From: JAVJUV01 sp047314965
Lineage (GTDB): Bacteria; Pseudomonadota; Alphaproteobacteria; Rhodobacterales; Rhodobacteraceae
DNA: 64,000 nt
NCBI RefSeq assembly: GCF_047314965.1
Contig: NZ_JBLBVK010000048.1
Coordinates: forward strand, 95,456 to 159,455
Reading direction: 5' to 3'
Position numbers and translations under genes: made by a program. Of this stretch, positions 33,542 through 41,795 are shown piece after piece. The stretch's first letter is position 1. The number at the start of each line of letters is the position of its first letter. A model generated the notes under the pieces. That model was not told where the DNA came from and made no database searches. It worked only from the letters and a program-made list of their open reading frames with translations.

Positions 33542-34150
33542 ATGGCCGGGCCGGATTTTTCAGAAGAACGCAAACTGATCGCGAGCGGTGCCCGCCTCGT
33601 GGCGGGTGTCGACGAGGTGGGGCGCGGACCGCTTGCGGGGCCTGTGACCGCAGCGGCCGTCGTTCTTGACCCGAACCGAATTCCTGTGGGACTGAACGAT
33701 TCCAAGGTCCTGAGTGCCAAGGTCCGAGACCGCCTGTTCGACGAGATTCATTCGGTCGCCGAGGTCTCCGTCGCCCATGCGACGGTCGAGGAGATCGACC
33801 GGCTGAACATCCTGCGGGCGTCGCATCTTGCGATGTGCCGCGCTGTGTCCGGCCTGCCTCGCCCGCCGGATCAGGCGCTGATCGATGGCAACATGATACC
33901 GCGGGATCTCGGCTGCGATGGGGTGGCCTTGATCAAGGGTGACGGGCGGTCAGTTTCGATCGCGGCTGCTTCGATCGTGGCCAAGGTGGTGCGGGATCGC
34001 ATCATGGTGGATTTGGCGCAACAGCACCCCGGCTATGGCTGGGAAAAGAACGCCGGATACCCGACGAAAGCGCATCGCGAGGCGCTTCTTTCTCTTGGTG
34101 TAACCCCACACCATAGGCGTTCGTTCAAGACCGTCTACAATATCTTGTGA
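33542..34150 (+). CDS. rnhB: ribonuclease HII
   Basis: A 202-residue RNase HII that removes ribonucleotides from RNA/DNA hybrids in the cytoplasm. Catalytic motifs: VAGVDEVGRGPLAGPV (Asp and Glu), LNDSKVLS, GDGRSVSIAAASIVAKV and the C-terminal YPTKAHREAL. ATG 33542 follows GAGGGGTTC. It precedes ccrM, an order frequent in Alphaproteobacteria. Confidence 0.93.
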   Translation: MAGPDFSEERKLIASGARLVAGVDEVGRGPLAGPVTAAAVVLDPNRIPVGLNDSKVLSAKVRDRLFDEIHSVAEVSVAHATVEEIDRLNILRASHLAMCRAVSGLPRPPDQALIDGNMIPRDLGCDGVALIKGDGRSVSIAAASIVAKVVRDRIMVDLAQQHPGYGWEKNAGYPTKAHREALLSLGVTPHHRRSFKTVYNIL

Positions 34151-34162
34151 CAAGAGAAATTC

Positions 34163-34211
34163 TTAACCTACTGATTCAAAAAAGAAATTGACGGCGAATC
34201 GGTCCTGAATC
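34163..34211 (+). promoter_or_regulatory. ccrM upstream region: TTAACC half-site and three GANTC sites
   Basis: Three GANTC methylation sites lie within 39 bp: GATTC at 34173-34177, GAATC at 34196-34200 and GAATC at 34207-34211. A TTAACC at 34163-34168 matches one half of the CtrA consensus. Such sites fit feedback and cell-cycle control of ccrM as known in Caulobacter; here that is inferred. Confidence 0.5.
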
Positions 34212-34266
34212 ATTTTGGACGTCAAATCACACGTGGGCCGAACAGGCTCCGGGACGAGGCAGACAG

Positions 34267-35361
34267 ATGACGACCAAGACCACCAAGGGGGCGGTATCGC
34301 TTCCGCTGGACTCCATTCTGGATGGCGATTGCATCGAGGTGATGCGCGCGCTTCCCGAGGCGTCCGTCGATCTGATTTTTGCGGATCCTCCCTACAATCT
34401 GCAGCTCAAGGGCGATTTGCATCGGCCTGACAATTCCAAGGTCGACGCGGTGGACGACCATTGGGACCAGTTCGACTCGCTGGGCGTCTATGACAAGTTT
34501 ACCCGCGAATGGCTGAGTGTTGCGCGGCGGCTGTTGAAGCCGAACGGTGCGATCTGGGTGATCGGCTCCTATCACAACGTGTTCCGCCTGGGTGCCGAGT
34601 TGCAGAACCAGGGATTCTGGATCCTGAACGACGTGGTCTGGCGCAAGTCGAACCCGATGCCGAATTTCCGCGGCAAGCGCTTTACCAATGCCCATGAGAC
34701 GCTGATTTGGGCGTCGAAGGAAGAAGCCAGTAAATACACATTCAACTACGAAGCATTGAAAGCCCTGAACGAGGGTATCCAGATGCGGTCCGACTGGGTG
34801 CTGCCGATCTGCACCGGGCACGAGCGTCTGAAGGATGCCAAAGGCGAAAAGGCCCATCCCACGCAAAAACCGGAAGCGTTGCTGCATCGTGTTCTGCTCG
34901 GCACGACCAACCCCGGAGACGTGGTGCTGGATCCCTTCTTCGGCACCGGGACGACAGGTGCTGTCGCCAAGATGCTGGGGCGCCATTTTATTGGAATCGA
35001 ACGGGAAAAGGCTTATCGCGATGTCGCCGAACGGCGGCTGGCGAAGATCCGCAAGTTCGATAAATCCGCTTTGGATGTCACCCAGTCCAAGCGTGCCGAG
35101 CCGCGCGTGCCTTTTGGCCAGCTGGTCGAACGGGGGATGCTGCGCCCCGGAGAGACGCTGGTGTCGCCCACGGGAAAGGCGGCGAAGGTGCGCGCCGACG
35201 GGACGCTTGTGGCTGATGGGATCACGGGGTCCATCCACCAGGTGGGCGCGGCGCTGGAGAATGCGCCGTCCTGCAATGGCTGGACCTACTGGCATATCCG
35301 GCGCGATGGGAAGCCTGTCTCGATCGACGTGTTCCGCCAGCAGATCCGGAGCGAAATGTAG
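34267..35361 (+). CDS. ccrM: cell-cycle regulated GANTC DNA methyltransferase
   Basis: A 364-residue beta-class adenine-N6 methyltransferase. The catalytic DPPYNLQ motif comes first (FADPPYNLQLKGD), the AdoMet motif later (LDPFFGTGTTGAVA), and the target-recognition part between them. The C-terminal part (from about 290; FGQLVERGMLRPGE to GWTYWHIRRDG) is the CcrM-specific DNA-binding extension. It methylates adenine in GANTC at the end of replication. It is followed by a strong terminator at 35411-35438. Confidence 0.95.
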   Translation: MTTKTTKGAVSLPLDSILDGDCIEVMRALPEASVDLIFADPPYNLQLKGDLHRPDNSKVDAVDDHWDQFDSLGVYDKFTREWLSVARRLLKPNGAIWVIGSYHNVFRLGAELQNQGFWILNDVVWRKSNPMPNFRGKRFTNAHETLIWASKEEASKYTFNYEALKALNEGIQMRSDWVLPICTGHERLKDAKGEKAHPTQKPEALLHRVLLGTTNPGDVVLDPFFGTGTTGAVAKMLGRHFIGIEREKAYRDVAERRLAKIRKFDKSALDVTQSKRAEPRVPFGQLVERGMLRPGETLVSPTGKAAKVRADGTLVADGITGSIHQVGAALENAPSCNGWTYWHIRRDGKPVSIDVFRQQIRSEM

Positions 35362-35410
35362 ATAACCCTCTTACCGCCCGTGCCTGTGGCCGCCCGCAGG
35401 ACGGACCTGG

Positions 35411-35438
35411 CCCCGCGCTTGTCGCGGGGTCTTTTTTT
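35411..35438 (+). terminator. intrinsic terminator of ccrM
   Basis: CCCCGCG (35411-35417) pairs with CGCGGGG (35423-35429), loop CTTGT, followed by TCTTTTTTT. It lies 50 bp after the ccrM stop. Confidence 0.88.
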
Positions 35439-35650
35439 GCCCGGACGAGGCAACGTTCGGCGCCCTGCGTACGGTGGTTGGCAGATTCGCGCGAGTTTTC
35501 CTTAAGGCGCGCCGAAAATCAGCGAAAAGCCCGGTCGGCAAAGGGTCGGCGTCACGTCGGCAAAACGTATGGCACTCTGTCGGCGCATTCTCTTGGTTAA
35601 CCCGGCGCACGCCCTGAATCTGAAGAGAGTCTTAAGCTGCCTGTGTTTGG

Positions 35651-35690
35651 CGGGGGACGCTGTCCCCCGCACCCCCTGGGATATTTTCGG
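35651..35690. repeat. hairpin with adjoining GGGATATTTTCGGG, repeat-like
   Basis: CGGGGGAC (35651-35658) pairs with GTCCCCCG (35662-35669) around a 3-base loop. It is followed by CACCCCCTGGGATATTTTCGG. This combination resembles a short dispersed repeat often seen between genes in Rhodobacterales (from memory). It lies just past the end of the minus-strand HAD gene and can act as its terminator. Confidence 0.45.
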
Positions 35691-35719
35691 GCCGATAATG
35701 AGGAGCGCCCGCGATCCGG

Positions 35720-36592
35720 TCAGCGCAGGTGGCCGATCGCGAAGGTGGGCGTGATCTGGAAGCTCGCCACATAGTCTTCGAGCGCCTGGCTTTCCGGCTG
35801 AAGCTCGGTTCGCGTCTCTTCTCGCGCAAGGCCGCCGGTGATGAAGAGGGAGTCCAAATCCTCTCCCAGCGCTCCCTTGATGTCGGTGCCGATGCCGTCG
35901 CCGATGCAGAGGATGCGGCTGTCCGGCACGTCTGCGCCGAGTGCGGTCAAGCGCTGGCGGGCGAGTGTGTAGACCGGGGGATGCGGCTTGCCGAAATACA
36001 GGCTTGTGCCTCCCATCTCGGTGTAGAGCTCGGCCAGCGCGCCGGCGCACCATTCTCGCACGCCGCCGCGGTCGACGACGATATCCGGGTTCGCGCAGAG
36101 AAGCTTGAGGCCCTTCTGCTTGGCATAGAGAAACTCGGGCCGGTTCACGGCGGGGTCGGCATGGGGTTCGAACGGGCCGAGGCAGGCAATGCCGGTCGCA
36201 TCTTCGAGGTCGACCCTTTCGATGGGGACCGGGTTTTCCACGATATGCGGCGGCTCGAAGAAGGTCAGGTCGTAATTCTGGCCCATGAACCAGACCTTCT
36301 CGCCGATCACACCCCGGAACATCGCGACGCGCGCGCTGTCTCCGCTGGTGGCGATCGTGTCCCAGCAGTCGGTTGGTACGCCGAAGCGGTCGAGTTGCCG
36401 CGCCACGTCGGCGCGGGGTCTCGGCGCGTTGGTCAAGAGCACCACCTTGCCGCCTTTGGCCTTGAAGGCCCGAAGCGCCTCGACCGCCTCGGGCAGCGCC
36501 CGCACGCCGTCGTGCAGGCACCCCCAGAGGTCGCAGAACACCGCATCGTACTGGCTGGAGATCTCGGCGAGATTTTCGACGACGCGGATCAT
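35720..36592 (-). CDS. HAD-IIA family hydrolase (TIGR01459 type)
   Basis: A 290-residue haloacid dehalogenase-superfamily phosphatase with a C2 cap. Motif I is FCDLWGCLHDG, motif II LLTNAPRPR and motif IV ILCIGDGIGTDIKGA. The Asp-Leu-Trp-Gly form of motif I is characteristic of the TIGR01459 subfamily, known in Alphaproteobacteria; the substrate is unknown. It starts 5 bp after the ppaC stop, so it is probably co-transcribed with ppaC. Confidence 0.83.
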   Translation of the reverse strand: MIRVVENLAEISSQYDAVFCDLWGCLHDGVRALPEAVEALRAFKAKGGKVVLLTNAPRPRADVARQLDRFGVPTDCWDTIATSGDSARVAMFRGVIGEKVWFMGQNYDLTFFEPPHIVENPVPIERVDLEDATGIACLGPFEPHADPAVNRPEFLYAKQKGLKLLCANPDIVVDRGGVREWCAGALAELYTEMGGTSLYFGKPHPPVYTLARQRLTALGADVPDSRILCIGDGIGTDIKGALGEDLDSLFITGGLAREETRTELQPESQALEDYVASFQITPTFAIGHLR

Positions 36593-36597
36593 GCGCG

Positions 36598-37518
36598 TCA
36601 GACCTTGAGCGCCGGGATGATCTGCTTTTTCCGGCTGACGACGCCGGGCAGGCTGACGAGGTCGCCCTCGACCTCGACGCCGAAGCTTTTCTCGGCGACG
36701 TTTTTGACGAGATCGTTCGGGACGAAAAGGATCGCCTCTTCCTGCAGGATGTCGACGAGGAAGAACAGGACCTGGTCGACGCCGTCTTCCTCGGCCACGG
36801 TTGCCATGTCCTCCATCAGGCCCGCCTTGCGAGACAGCACCGTGGAAGGCGAGGTGGTCTCCAGAACCGATACGCGGAACCGGGTGCCGTCGACCTCGTA
36901 GGCCTTGGAGTCCATCCGCAGAAGCTCGCTGTCCGAGAAGGACGAGACATCGGACTTGGCGGCGAACATCTCGGCCGCGTAGTCGGGGATCGAGAGGCCG
37001 AGTTCCTGGGCCAGCTTCTCGGCCAGCTGGCGGTCGACGTCGGTAGTGGTGGGTGACCGGAATTCGAGCGTGTCGGACAGGATGCAGGAGAGCATCGCGC
37101 CCTTGATCGCCACTGGCATCTTCGCCGCGTCGTCGCCCATCAGGTCATGCATGATGGTCGCCGTGCAGGCGACGGGACGGACGGTGATGTTGATCGGCCC
37201 CTTCGTCTTGAGGCCGCCCTGCAGCATGTGGTGATCGATGACCTCGGTCAGGTTGGCCTCGTTGATCCCGGCCGGCAGCTCGGCGATGTTGTTCGTGTCG
37301 ACAACGACGCAGGTGTCGTTCGCATCGACATCCTCGAGGAACTCGGGCTTGTCCAGATCCCAGCGGTTCAGGACGAAGAGTGCCTCGGTATTCGGTTCGC
37401 CCAGCAGGCGCGGCTCGGCTTTCGTGCCGCGGCATTCGTTCAGGTACCAGGCCCAGATGATGGGCGAGCCGGTCGAGTCGGTGTCGGGAGACTTGTGGCC
37501 AAAAACTTTGATGGTCAT
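36598..37518 (-). CDS. ppaC: manganese-dependent inorganic pyrophosphatase (family II)
   Basis: A 306-residue DHH-family pyrophosphatase that hydrolyses pyrophosphate in the cytoplasm. Metal motifs: FGHKSPDTDS, VDTNN and IDHHMLQ; the C-terminal DHHA2 domain includes SRKKQIIP. ATG 37518 begins MTIKVFGHK, the usual start; the upstream in-frame stretch is not protein-like. Confidence 0.92.
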   Translation of the reverse strand: MTIKVFGHKSPDTDSTGSPIIWAWYLNECRGTKAEPRLLGEPNTEALFVLNRWDLDKPEFLEDVDANDTCVVVDTNNIAELPAGINEANLTEVIDHHMLQGGLKTKGPINITVRPVACTATIMHDLMGDDAAKMPVAIKGAMLSCILSDTLEFRSPTTTDVDRQLAEKLAQELGLSIPDYAAEMFAAKSDVSSFSDSELLRMDSKAYEVDGTRFRVSVLETTSPSTVLSRKAGLMEDMATVAEEDGVDQVLFFLVDILQEEAILFVPNDLVKNVAEKSFGVEVEGDLVSLPGVVSRKKQIIPALKV

Positions 37519-37630
37519 GGAACGGGATACTCTCTGGGATGGTTCGTTTCCGCGCGCTATAGCGCCTCGCCTCTGCCTTGTCACCCGGCTGGCTGCCGCC
37601 GTAAGGTCGCAGCCTGAGGGCAGGAGTGGC

Positions 37631-38278
37631 ATGCGCGAGACCGATCTATATCCGCCGGTGAAGGCGTTCCTGGAGGGGCAGGGTTACGAGGTGAAGGCCG
37701 AGGTCGGGCCTGCCGATGTCGTTGCCTGCCGCGGTGACGAGGATCCGGTGGTCGTGGAGCTGAAGACGGGTTTTTCGCTGACCCTGATTCACCAGGCCGT
37801 GGCGCGGCAGGCGATCACGGACGCGGTGTATATCGCCGCGCCGCGTGGCAAGGGACGGCCTTTCCTAGGGGCGCTGAAGAACATGACGACGCTGTGCCGC
37901 CGGCTTGGACTGGGGTTGATCACGGTGCGCATGGACGATGCGCTGGTCGAGGTGCACTGCGATCCGGCGCCGTTCAGGACGCGGCAATCGAAGGGGAAGC
38001 GCGAGAGGCTGTTGCGCGAGTTCGCGCGGCGCGATGGAGATCCGAACACGGGCGGCACTCGGGGCGGCATCGTGACGGCCTATCGTCAGGATGCGGTGCG
38101 CTGCGCCGAACACCTGGCGGCGGCGGGTCCGACGAAAGGCGCCCTGGTCGCGAAGGCGACCGGGGTGGCACGGGCGACGCGGATGATGGCCGACAATCAC
38201 TATGGCTGGTTCGCGCGCGTGGACACGGGTGTCTATGGCCTGACCGATGCCGGCCGCGCCGCGCTGGGCGAGGGCTGA
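37631..38278 (+). CDS. DUF2161-family protein, nuclease-like
   Basis: A 215-residue protein. The N-terminus contains GPADVVACRGDEDPVVVELKTGFS, an arrangement of Asp and Glu-x-Lys typical of PD-(D/E)xK nuclease folds. The C-terminus has a winged-helix-like part (GALVAKATGVARATRMM, GVYGLTDAGRAALG). Widely conserved in Rhodobacterales with unknown function; nuclease activity is inferred. It starts 112 bp before... the divergent ppaC start and is 3 bp from recO, so it may share the recO transcript. Confidence 0.7.
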   Translation: MRETDLYPPVKAFLEGQGYEVKAEVGPADVVACRGDEDPVVVELKTGFSLTLIHQAVARQAITDAVYIAAPRGKGRPFLGALKNMTTLCRRLGLGLITVRMDDALVEVHCDPAPFRTRQSKGKRERLLREFARRDGDPNTGGTRGGIVTAYRQDAVRCAEHLAAAGPTKGALVAKATGVARATRMMADNHYGWFARVDTGVYGLTDAGRAALGEG

Positions 38279-38281
38279 GCG

Positions 38282-39004
38282 ATGGAGTGGCGAGAAGAGG
38301 GCATACTTCTGAGCCAGCGCCGCCACGGTGAGAGCGCGGCGATCATCGAGGTTTTCACCGAAGGGCATGGGCGGCACGCGGGGATCGTGCGGGGCGGGGC
38401 CAGCCGCAAGATCGCGCCCGTCCTGCAGCCCGGCGCGCAGCTGGACCTGTCGTGGCGCGCACGGCTGGAGGATCACCTTGGGACTTTCACCGTGGAGCCG
38501 GTCAGGAGCCGTGCCTTCCTGATGGGCGACCGACGGATGCTGGCCGGGCTGAATGCACTGACCGCACTATTGTCCTTCGCGCTGCCCGAGCGTGAACCGC
38601 ATCCGTCGCTATACGGAAAGACGCTGGCGGTGCTGGACATGATGGAGGAGGGTCCGTTCTGGACGCTGGCCTATCTGCGCTGGGAAATGGCGGTGCTGGA
38701 GGAACTGGGCTTTGGCTTGGACCTGGACTCATGCGCCGTGACCGGGGCGACCGAGGGACTTTCCTATGTCTCGCCCCGGACGGGGCGCGCGGTGTCGGAT
38801 GCCGGCGCCGGGGAGTGGGCAGGCCGGCTTTTGCCCCTGTCGCCAGCACTGGTGGGTGGCGGTGCGGGGTCGGCGGGCGAGGTGGTCGAGGGTTTGCGGG
38901 TGACAGGGCATTTTCTTGAGCATCACCTGGCGCCATCGCTGGGAGACAAAACCCTGCCCGCCTCTCGTAACCGGCTGATCGATCTGCTGGCGCGGGATGC
39001 CTAA
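38282..39004 (+). CDS. recO: DNA repair protein RecO
   Basis: A 240-residue RecO, which loads RecA with RecR in gap repair. The N-terminal OB-like domain begins MEWREEGILLSQRRHGE and includes HAGIVRGGAS. The middle contains YEKTL-like helices (LYGKTLAVLDMM) and LRWEMAVLEELGFGLDLDSCA, the zinc-region of the family with fewer cysteines than usual. The C-terminus has LPASRNRLID. Confidence 0.9.
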   Translation: MEWREEGILLSQRRHGESAAIIEVFTEGHGRHAGIVRGGASRKIAPVLQPGAQLDLSWRARLEDHLGTFTVEPVRSRAFLMGDRRMLAGLNALTALLSFALPEREPHPSLYGKTLAVLDMMEEGPFWTLAYLRWEMAVLEELGFGLDLDSCAVTGATEGLSYVSPRTGRAVSDAGAGEWAGRLLPLSPALVGGGAGSAGEVVEGLRVTGHFLEHHLAPSLGDKTLPASRNRLIDLLARDA

Positions 39005-39005
39005 C

Positions 39006-39392
39006 CTAGGGCGTGGCGCGGAACACCATTTCGCGGCCCGCGTCGTTCGACAGGATCAGGACCGGGCCCTGCACCTCGGCCAGTGTCACGGCGGCCAGGG
39101 CTTCGAAATAGGCCTGTTCGGCATCGAGGTCGGGGCAGGCGCGGCGGGTTGCGGCGATCGGACCAAGCTCAAGCCAGGGGTAGGGCGCGGATTGGCTGGC
39201 AAACCATGCGTTGCAGGGCGCTTCGCCTCGCGCCGTGCCCGCCTTGGGGAAGGAGATCGTCGCGTTGGCCTTGTAGGGCGCGCCGTCGATTTCGGTCAGC
39301 CGGTAAACCGCGTCCGGATCGGCGTAGCCCGAGATGGTTTCATCGGTGCAGGCCGCGAGGGCCAGGAGGAGCAGGGCGGTCCGAAATCGCAT
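39006..39392 (-). CDS. META/HslJ-like lipoprotein
   Basis: A 128-residue lipoprotein with lipobox LALAAC (Cys about 15). The body resembles META-domain proteins: YRLTEIDGAPY, ISFPKAGTARGEAPCNAWF and TRRACPDLDAEQAYFEAL. META domains occur in HslJ and heat/stress-related lipoproteins; function is unknown. Its gene lies 1 bp from the convergent recO end and follows the epimerase gene by 1 bp. Confidence 0.75.
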   Translation of the reverse strand: MRFRTALLLLALAACTDETISGYADPDAVYRLTEIDGAPYKANATISFPKAGTARGEAPCNAWFASQSAPYPWLELGPIAATRRACPDLDAEQAYFEALAAVTLAEVQGPVLILSNDAGREMVFRATP

Positions 39393-39393
39393 G

Positions 39394-40425
39394 TCAGGCG
39401 GCCTTTCTGTCGGTCAGCCAGCGCGCCGTTTCAGCGACACTTTCACGGGTGTCACGCGGCTCCAGCCCAAGGGCTTCGCGCATGCGGCTGTTGTCGGCGC
39501 GCGTGATCTTGCCAAGCTGCGGGACGATCCCGCGCACCGCGGGATCGAAGACACCCACAAGCCGCATCAGGACGTCGGGGGCGACACGGCGGGCCGGCCG
39601 GGCGGAGGGCGCCGCATCACGAATCACGCTGGCGATCTCTTCTAGCCACATGAAGCGATCATAGATGATGTGCCGGCGTCCCGCAGCCTCGGACCTGTCC
39701 ATCGCGCGAACATGGGCCTCGGCCACGTCGCCGACGTCGCAGCAGGCGAAACCGAATCGCGGGAGCATCGGGTCCGTTCCACGCATCAGTCGCTCGATCA
39801 CCTTGATCGAGGTTCCGAAATCCGAACCCAGCGGCGCACCCAGCACGAAGGTCGGGTTGATGACCGAGAGCCGCATTCCCGTTGCTTCGGTGGAGACGAA
39901 TTCCCACGCGGCCCTTTCCGCCAGCGTTTTCGAGAGCGCATAGGGAGAAAGCCCGGTCTTCTGGGGATCGGTCCAGCAGGTTTCATCGTAGATGTCCTGA
40001 TGGTCGCTGGTCTCTGTCACGGCTACGGATGACGATGTCAGGACGACGTTCGCGATGCCGGCGGCCTGCGCCGCACGCAGCGCCCGAAGGGTGCCGTCTA
40101 CGGCCGGCCGGACAACATCGTCGGCATTCTTCGGCGAACTGATCGGGAAGGGCGAGGCCGTGTGGATCAGCGTATCGACGCCTTCCATCGCGGAGTCCCA
40201 GCCGTTGTAGCGCAGGAGATCGAGCGACACCGTGCGATAGCGTTCGAGCGATGAGCGATCGGCAAGAACAGGTTCCAGCGCGGCGCGCATCTCGGCGTCC
40301 CGGCTCGCATCGCGCGTCGTGCCCACGACAGTGTGGCCCCGGTCGAGAAGGCGTCGAATGATGTGCCGGGCGATATAGCCGGTGGCTCCGGTGACAAGAA
40401 CGGTGCGGGACAATGACTTCTCCAA
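39394..40425 (-). CDS. NAD(P)-dependent reductase, dihydroflavonol 4-reductase-like
   Basis: A 343-residue extended SDR with the nucleotide motif VTGATGYIARHI, SSSVAVTE, YALSKTLAE (Tyr-x3-Lys) and VINPTFVLGAPLG, typical of DFR-like aldehyde/ketone reductases. The substrate is unknown. It precedes the META lipoprotein on the same strand and diverges from the MFS gene by 158 bp. Confidence 0.8.
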   Translation of the reverse strand: MEKSLSRTVLVTGATGYIARHIIRRLLDRGHTVVGTTRDASRDAEMRAALEPVLADRSSLERYRTVSLDLLRYNGWDSAMEGVDTLIHTASPFPISSPKNADDVVRPAVDGTLRALRAAQAAGIANVVLTSSSVAVTETSDHQDIYDETCWTDPQKTGLSPYALSKTLAERAAWEFVSTEATGMRLSVINPTFVLGAPLGSDFGTSIKVIERLMRGTDPMLPRFGFACCDVGDVAEAHVRAMDRSEAAGRRHIIYDRFMWLEEIASVIRDAAPSARPARRVAPDVLMRLVGVFDPAVRGIVPQLGKITRADNSRMREALGLEPRDTRESVAETARWLTDRKAA

Positions 40426-40583
40426 AACAATCAGGGAGAAGTACGGGCTGACTCGCCGGGCGGATTAATCCGGGTGGGAAATCGAAAAATTTTCTTCCCG
40501 GCGTGAGGAAATTCGTCGCGAATGGGCCATCAGGTCGGTATCCGGTCTGACACCTCCCTTCTCGAGCGGGCAGGGAGTGAAAC

Positions 40584-41792
40584 ATGATTACGCCTCGCGT
40601 TCCCGTGCACCTGTCGCATTCGCCGACCCCGTCGATTTCGGCGTTTGCCTTCCTTGCGTCGCTGGAGGCGGGTGTGCGCGGAATTCTCCTGTCGGTCATG
40701 CCGCTTGCGATCTACCGCGAGGTGGGTGATGCGGCGCTGGTCAGCCGGCTGTATTTCATGGTGGGCATCGTTTCTCTGATCGCGGGTCTGCTGGTGCCGT
40801 GGGGCACACGTTTCGTGCCGCGCCGGTGGATGATGACTTTCGGTGCCAGCCTGTACGTTGCGGGCGCGGGGCTGGCCCTCGCTGGCGGGCCGACGGGCCT
40901 GCAGCTGGCGCTGATGTCGAACGCGGTCGCCACGATCACGCTCTGGGTCTGTCTGAATGCCTATCTTCTGGACTACTTCGTGCGCTCCGATATCGGTCGG
41001 GCGGAATCCCGGCGCATGTTCTATAGCGCCACCATGTGGACGATCGGGCCGGTGGCGGGCGTCTGGCTTCTGGACGTGTGGTATCCTGCTCCCTTCCTCG
41101 TGGCGGGGACGTTCGCGTTGGGCATCATCGGCGCGTTCTGGCGGCTGAGGCTGGGAGACGGCAAGCAGATCCGGAAGGCACGCGGACCTGCGGCGAACCC
41201 GCTGGCCTATCTGAACCGGTTCATGATGCAGCCCCGACTGATCGCGGGATGGACATTCGCGGTCGTCCGGTCCTGTGGCTGGTGGGTAATCGTCGTCTAC
41301 CTGCCGATCTATTGCATCGAGAGCGGTCTGGGTGACCGGCTGGGCGGTACCGTTCTGTCGGTGATCAACGCGCTGCTGTTCTCGGCGCCCCTGATCCTGC
41401 GCTGGGTGCAGCGGGCTTCGGTCCGGTACGCAGTGCGCCTGGGCTTCGCGGTGGCCTGTGTCATGCTTCTGTTCGCTTCCGTCGCGCCCTTGCCGTGGAT
41501 GGCGGTGGCTGCCGTGTTCGCGGCTGGCGCTGCGCTGATCCTGCTGGATGTCGCCGGAAGCCTGCCGTTCCTGATGGCGGTCAAGCCATCGGAGCGGACC
41601 GAGATGGCGGCCGTCTATTCCACCTTCCGGGACGTCAGCGGGTTCGTCACGCCGGGGGTGGCGTGGCTCGTGCTGCTGGCCGCGCCGGTGACCGGGGTGT
41701 TCGCGGTGTGCGGCCTCGCGATGGGAGCGACATGGGCGCTGGCCTCGCGCGTGCATCCGCGATTGGGGGCCATACGTCAGTCGGCGGCCTGA
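40584..41792 (+). CDS. MFS transporter
   Basis: A 402-residue major-facilitator protein with about 12 hydrophobic segments. The helix 2-3 loop carries a degenerate motif (VPWGTRFVPRRWMM), and the central cytoplasmic loop is basic (GDGKQIRKARGP). Substrate is unknown. GGGAGTGAAAC before the ATG is a good ribosome site. The 3' end is 3 bp from the convergent mcd stop. Confidence 0.82.
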   Translation: MITPRVPVHLSHSPTPSISAFAFLASLEAGVRGILLSVMPLAIYREVGDAALVSRLYFMVGIVSLIAGLLVPWGTRFVPRRWMMTFGASLYVAGAGLALAGGPTGLQLALMSNAVATITLWVCLNAYLLDYFVRSDIGRAESRRMFYSATMWTIGPVAGVWLLDVWYPAPFLVAGTFALGIIGAFWRLRLGDGKQIRKARGPAANPLAYLNRFMMQPRLIAGWTFAVVRSCGWWVIVVYLPIYCIESGLGDRLGGTVLSVINALLFSAPLILRWVQRASVRYAVRLGFAVACVMLLFASVAPLPWMAVAAVFAAGAALILLDVAGSLPFLMAVKPSERTEMAAVYSTFRDVSGFVTPGVAWLVLLAAPVTGVFAVCGLAMGATWALASRVHPRLGAIRQSAA

Positions 41793-41795
41793 CCG

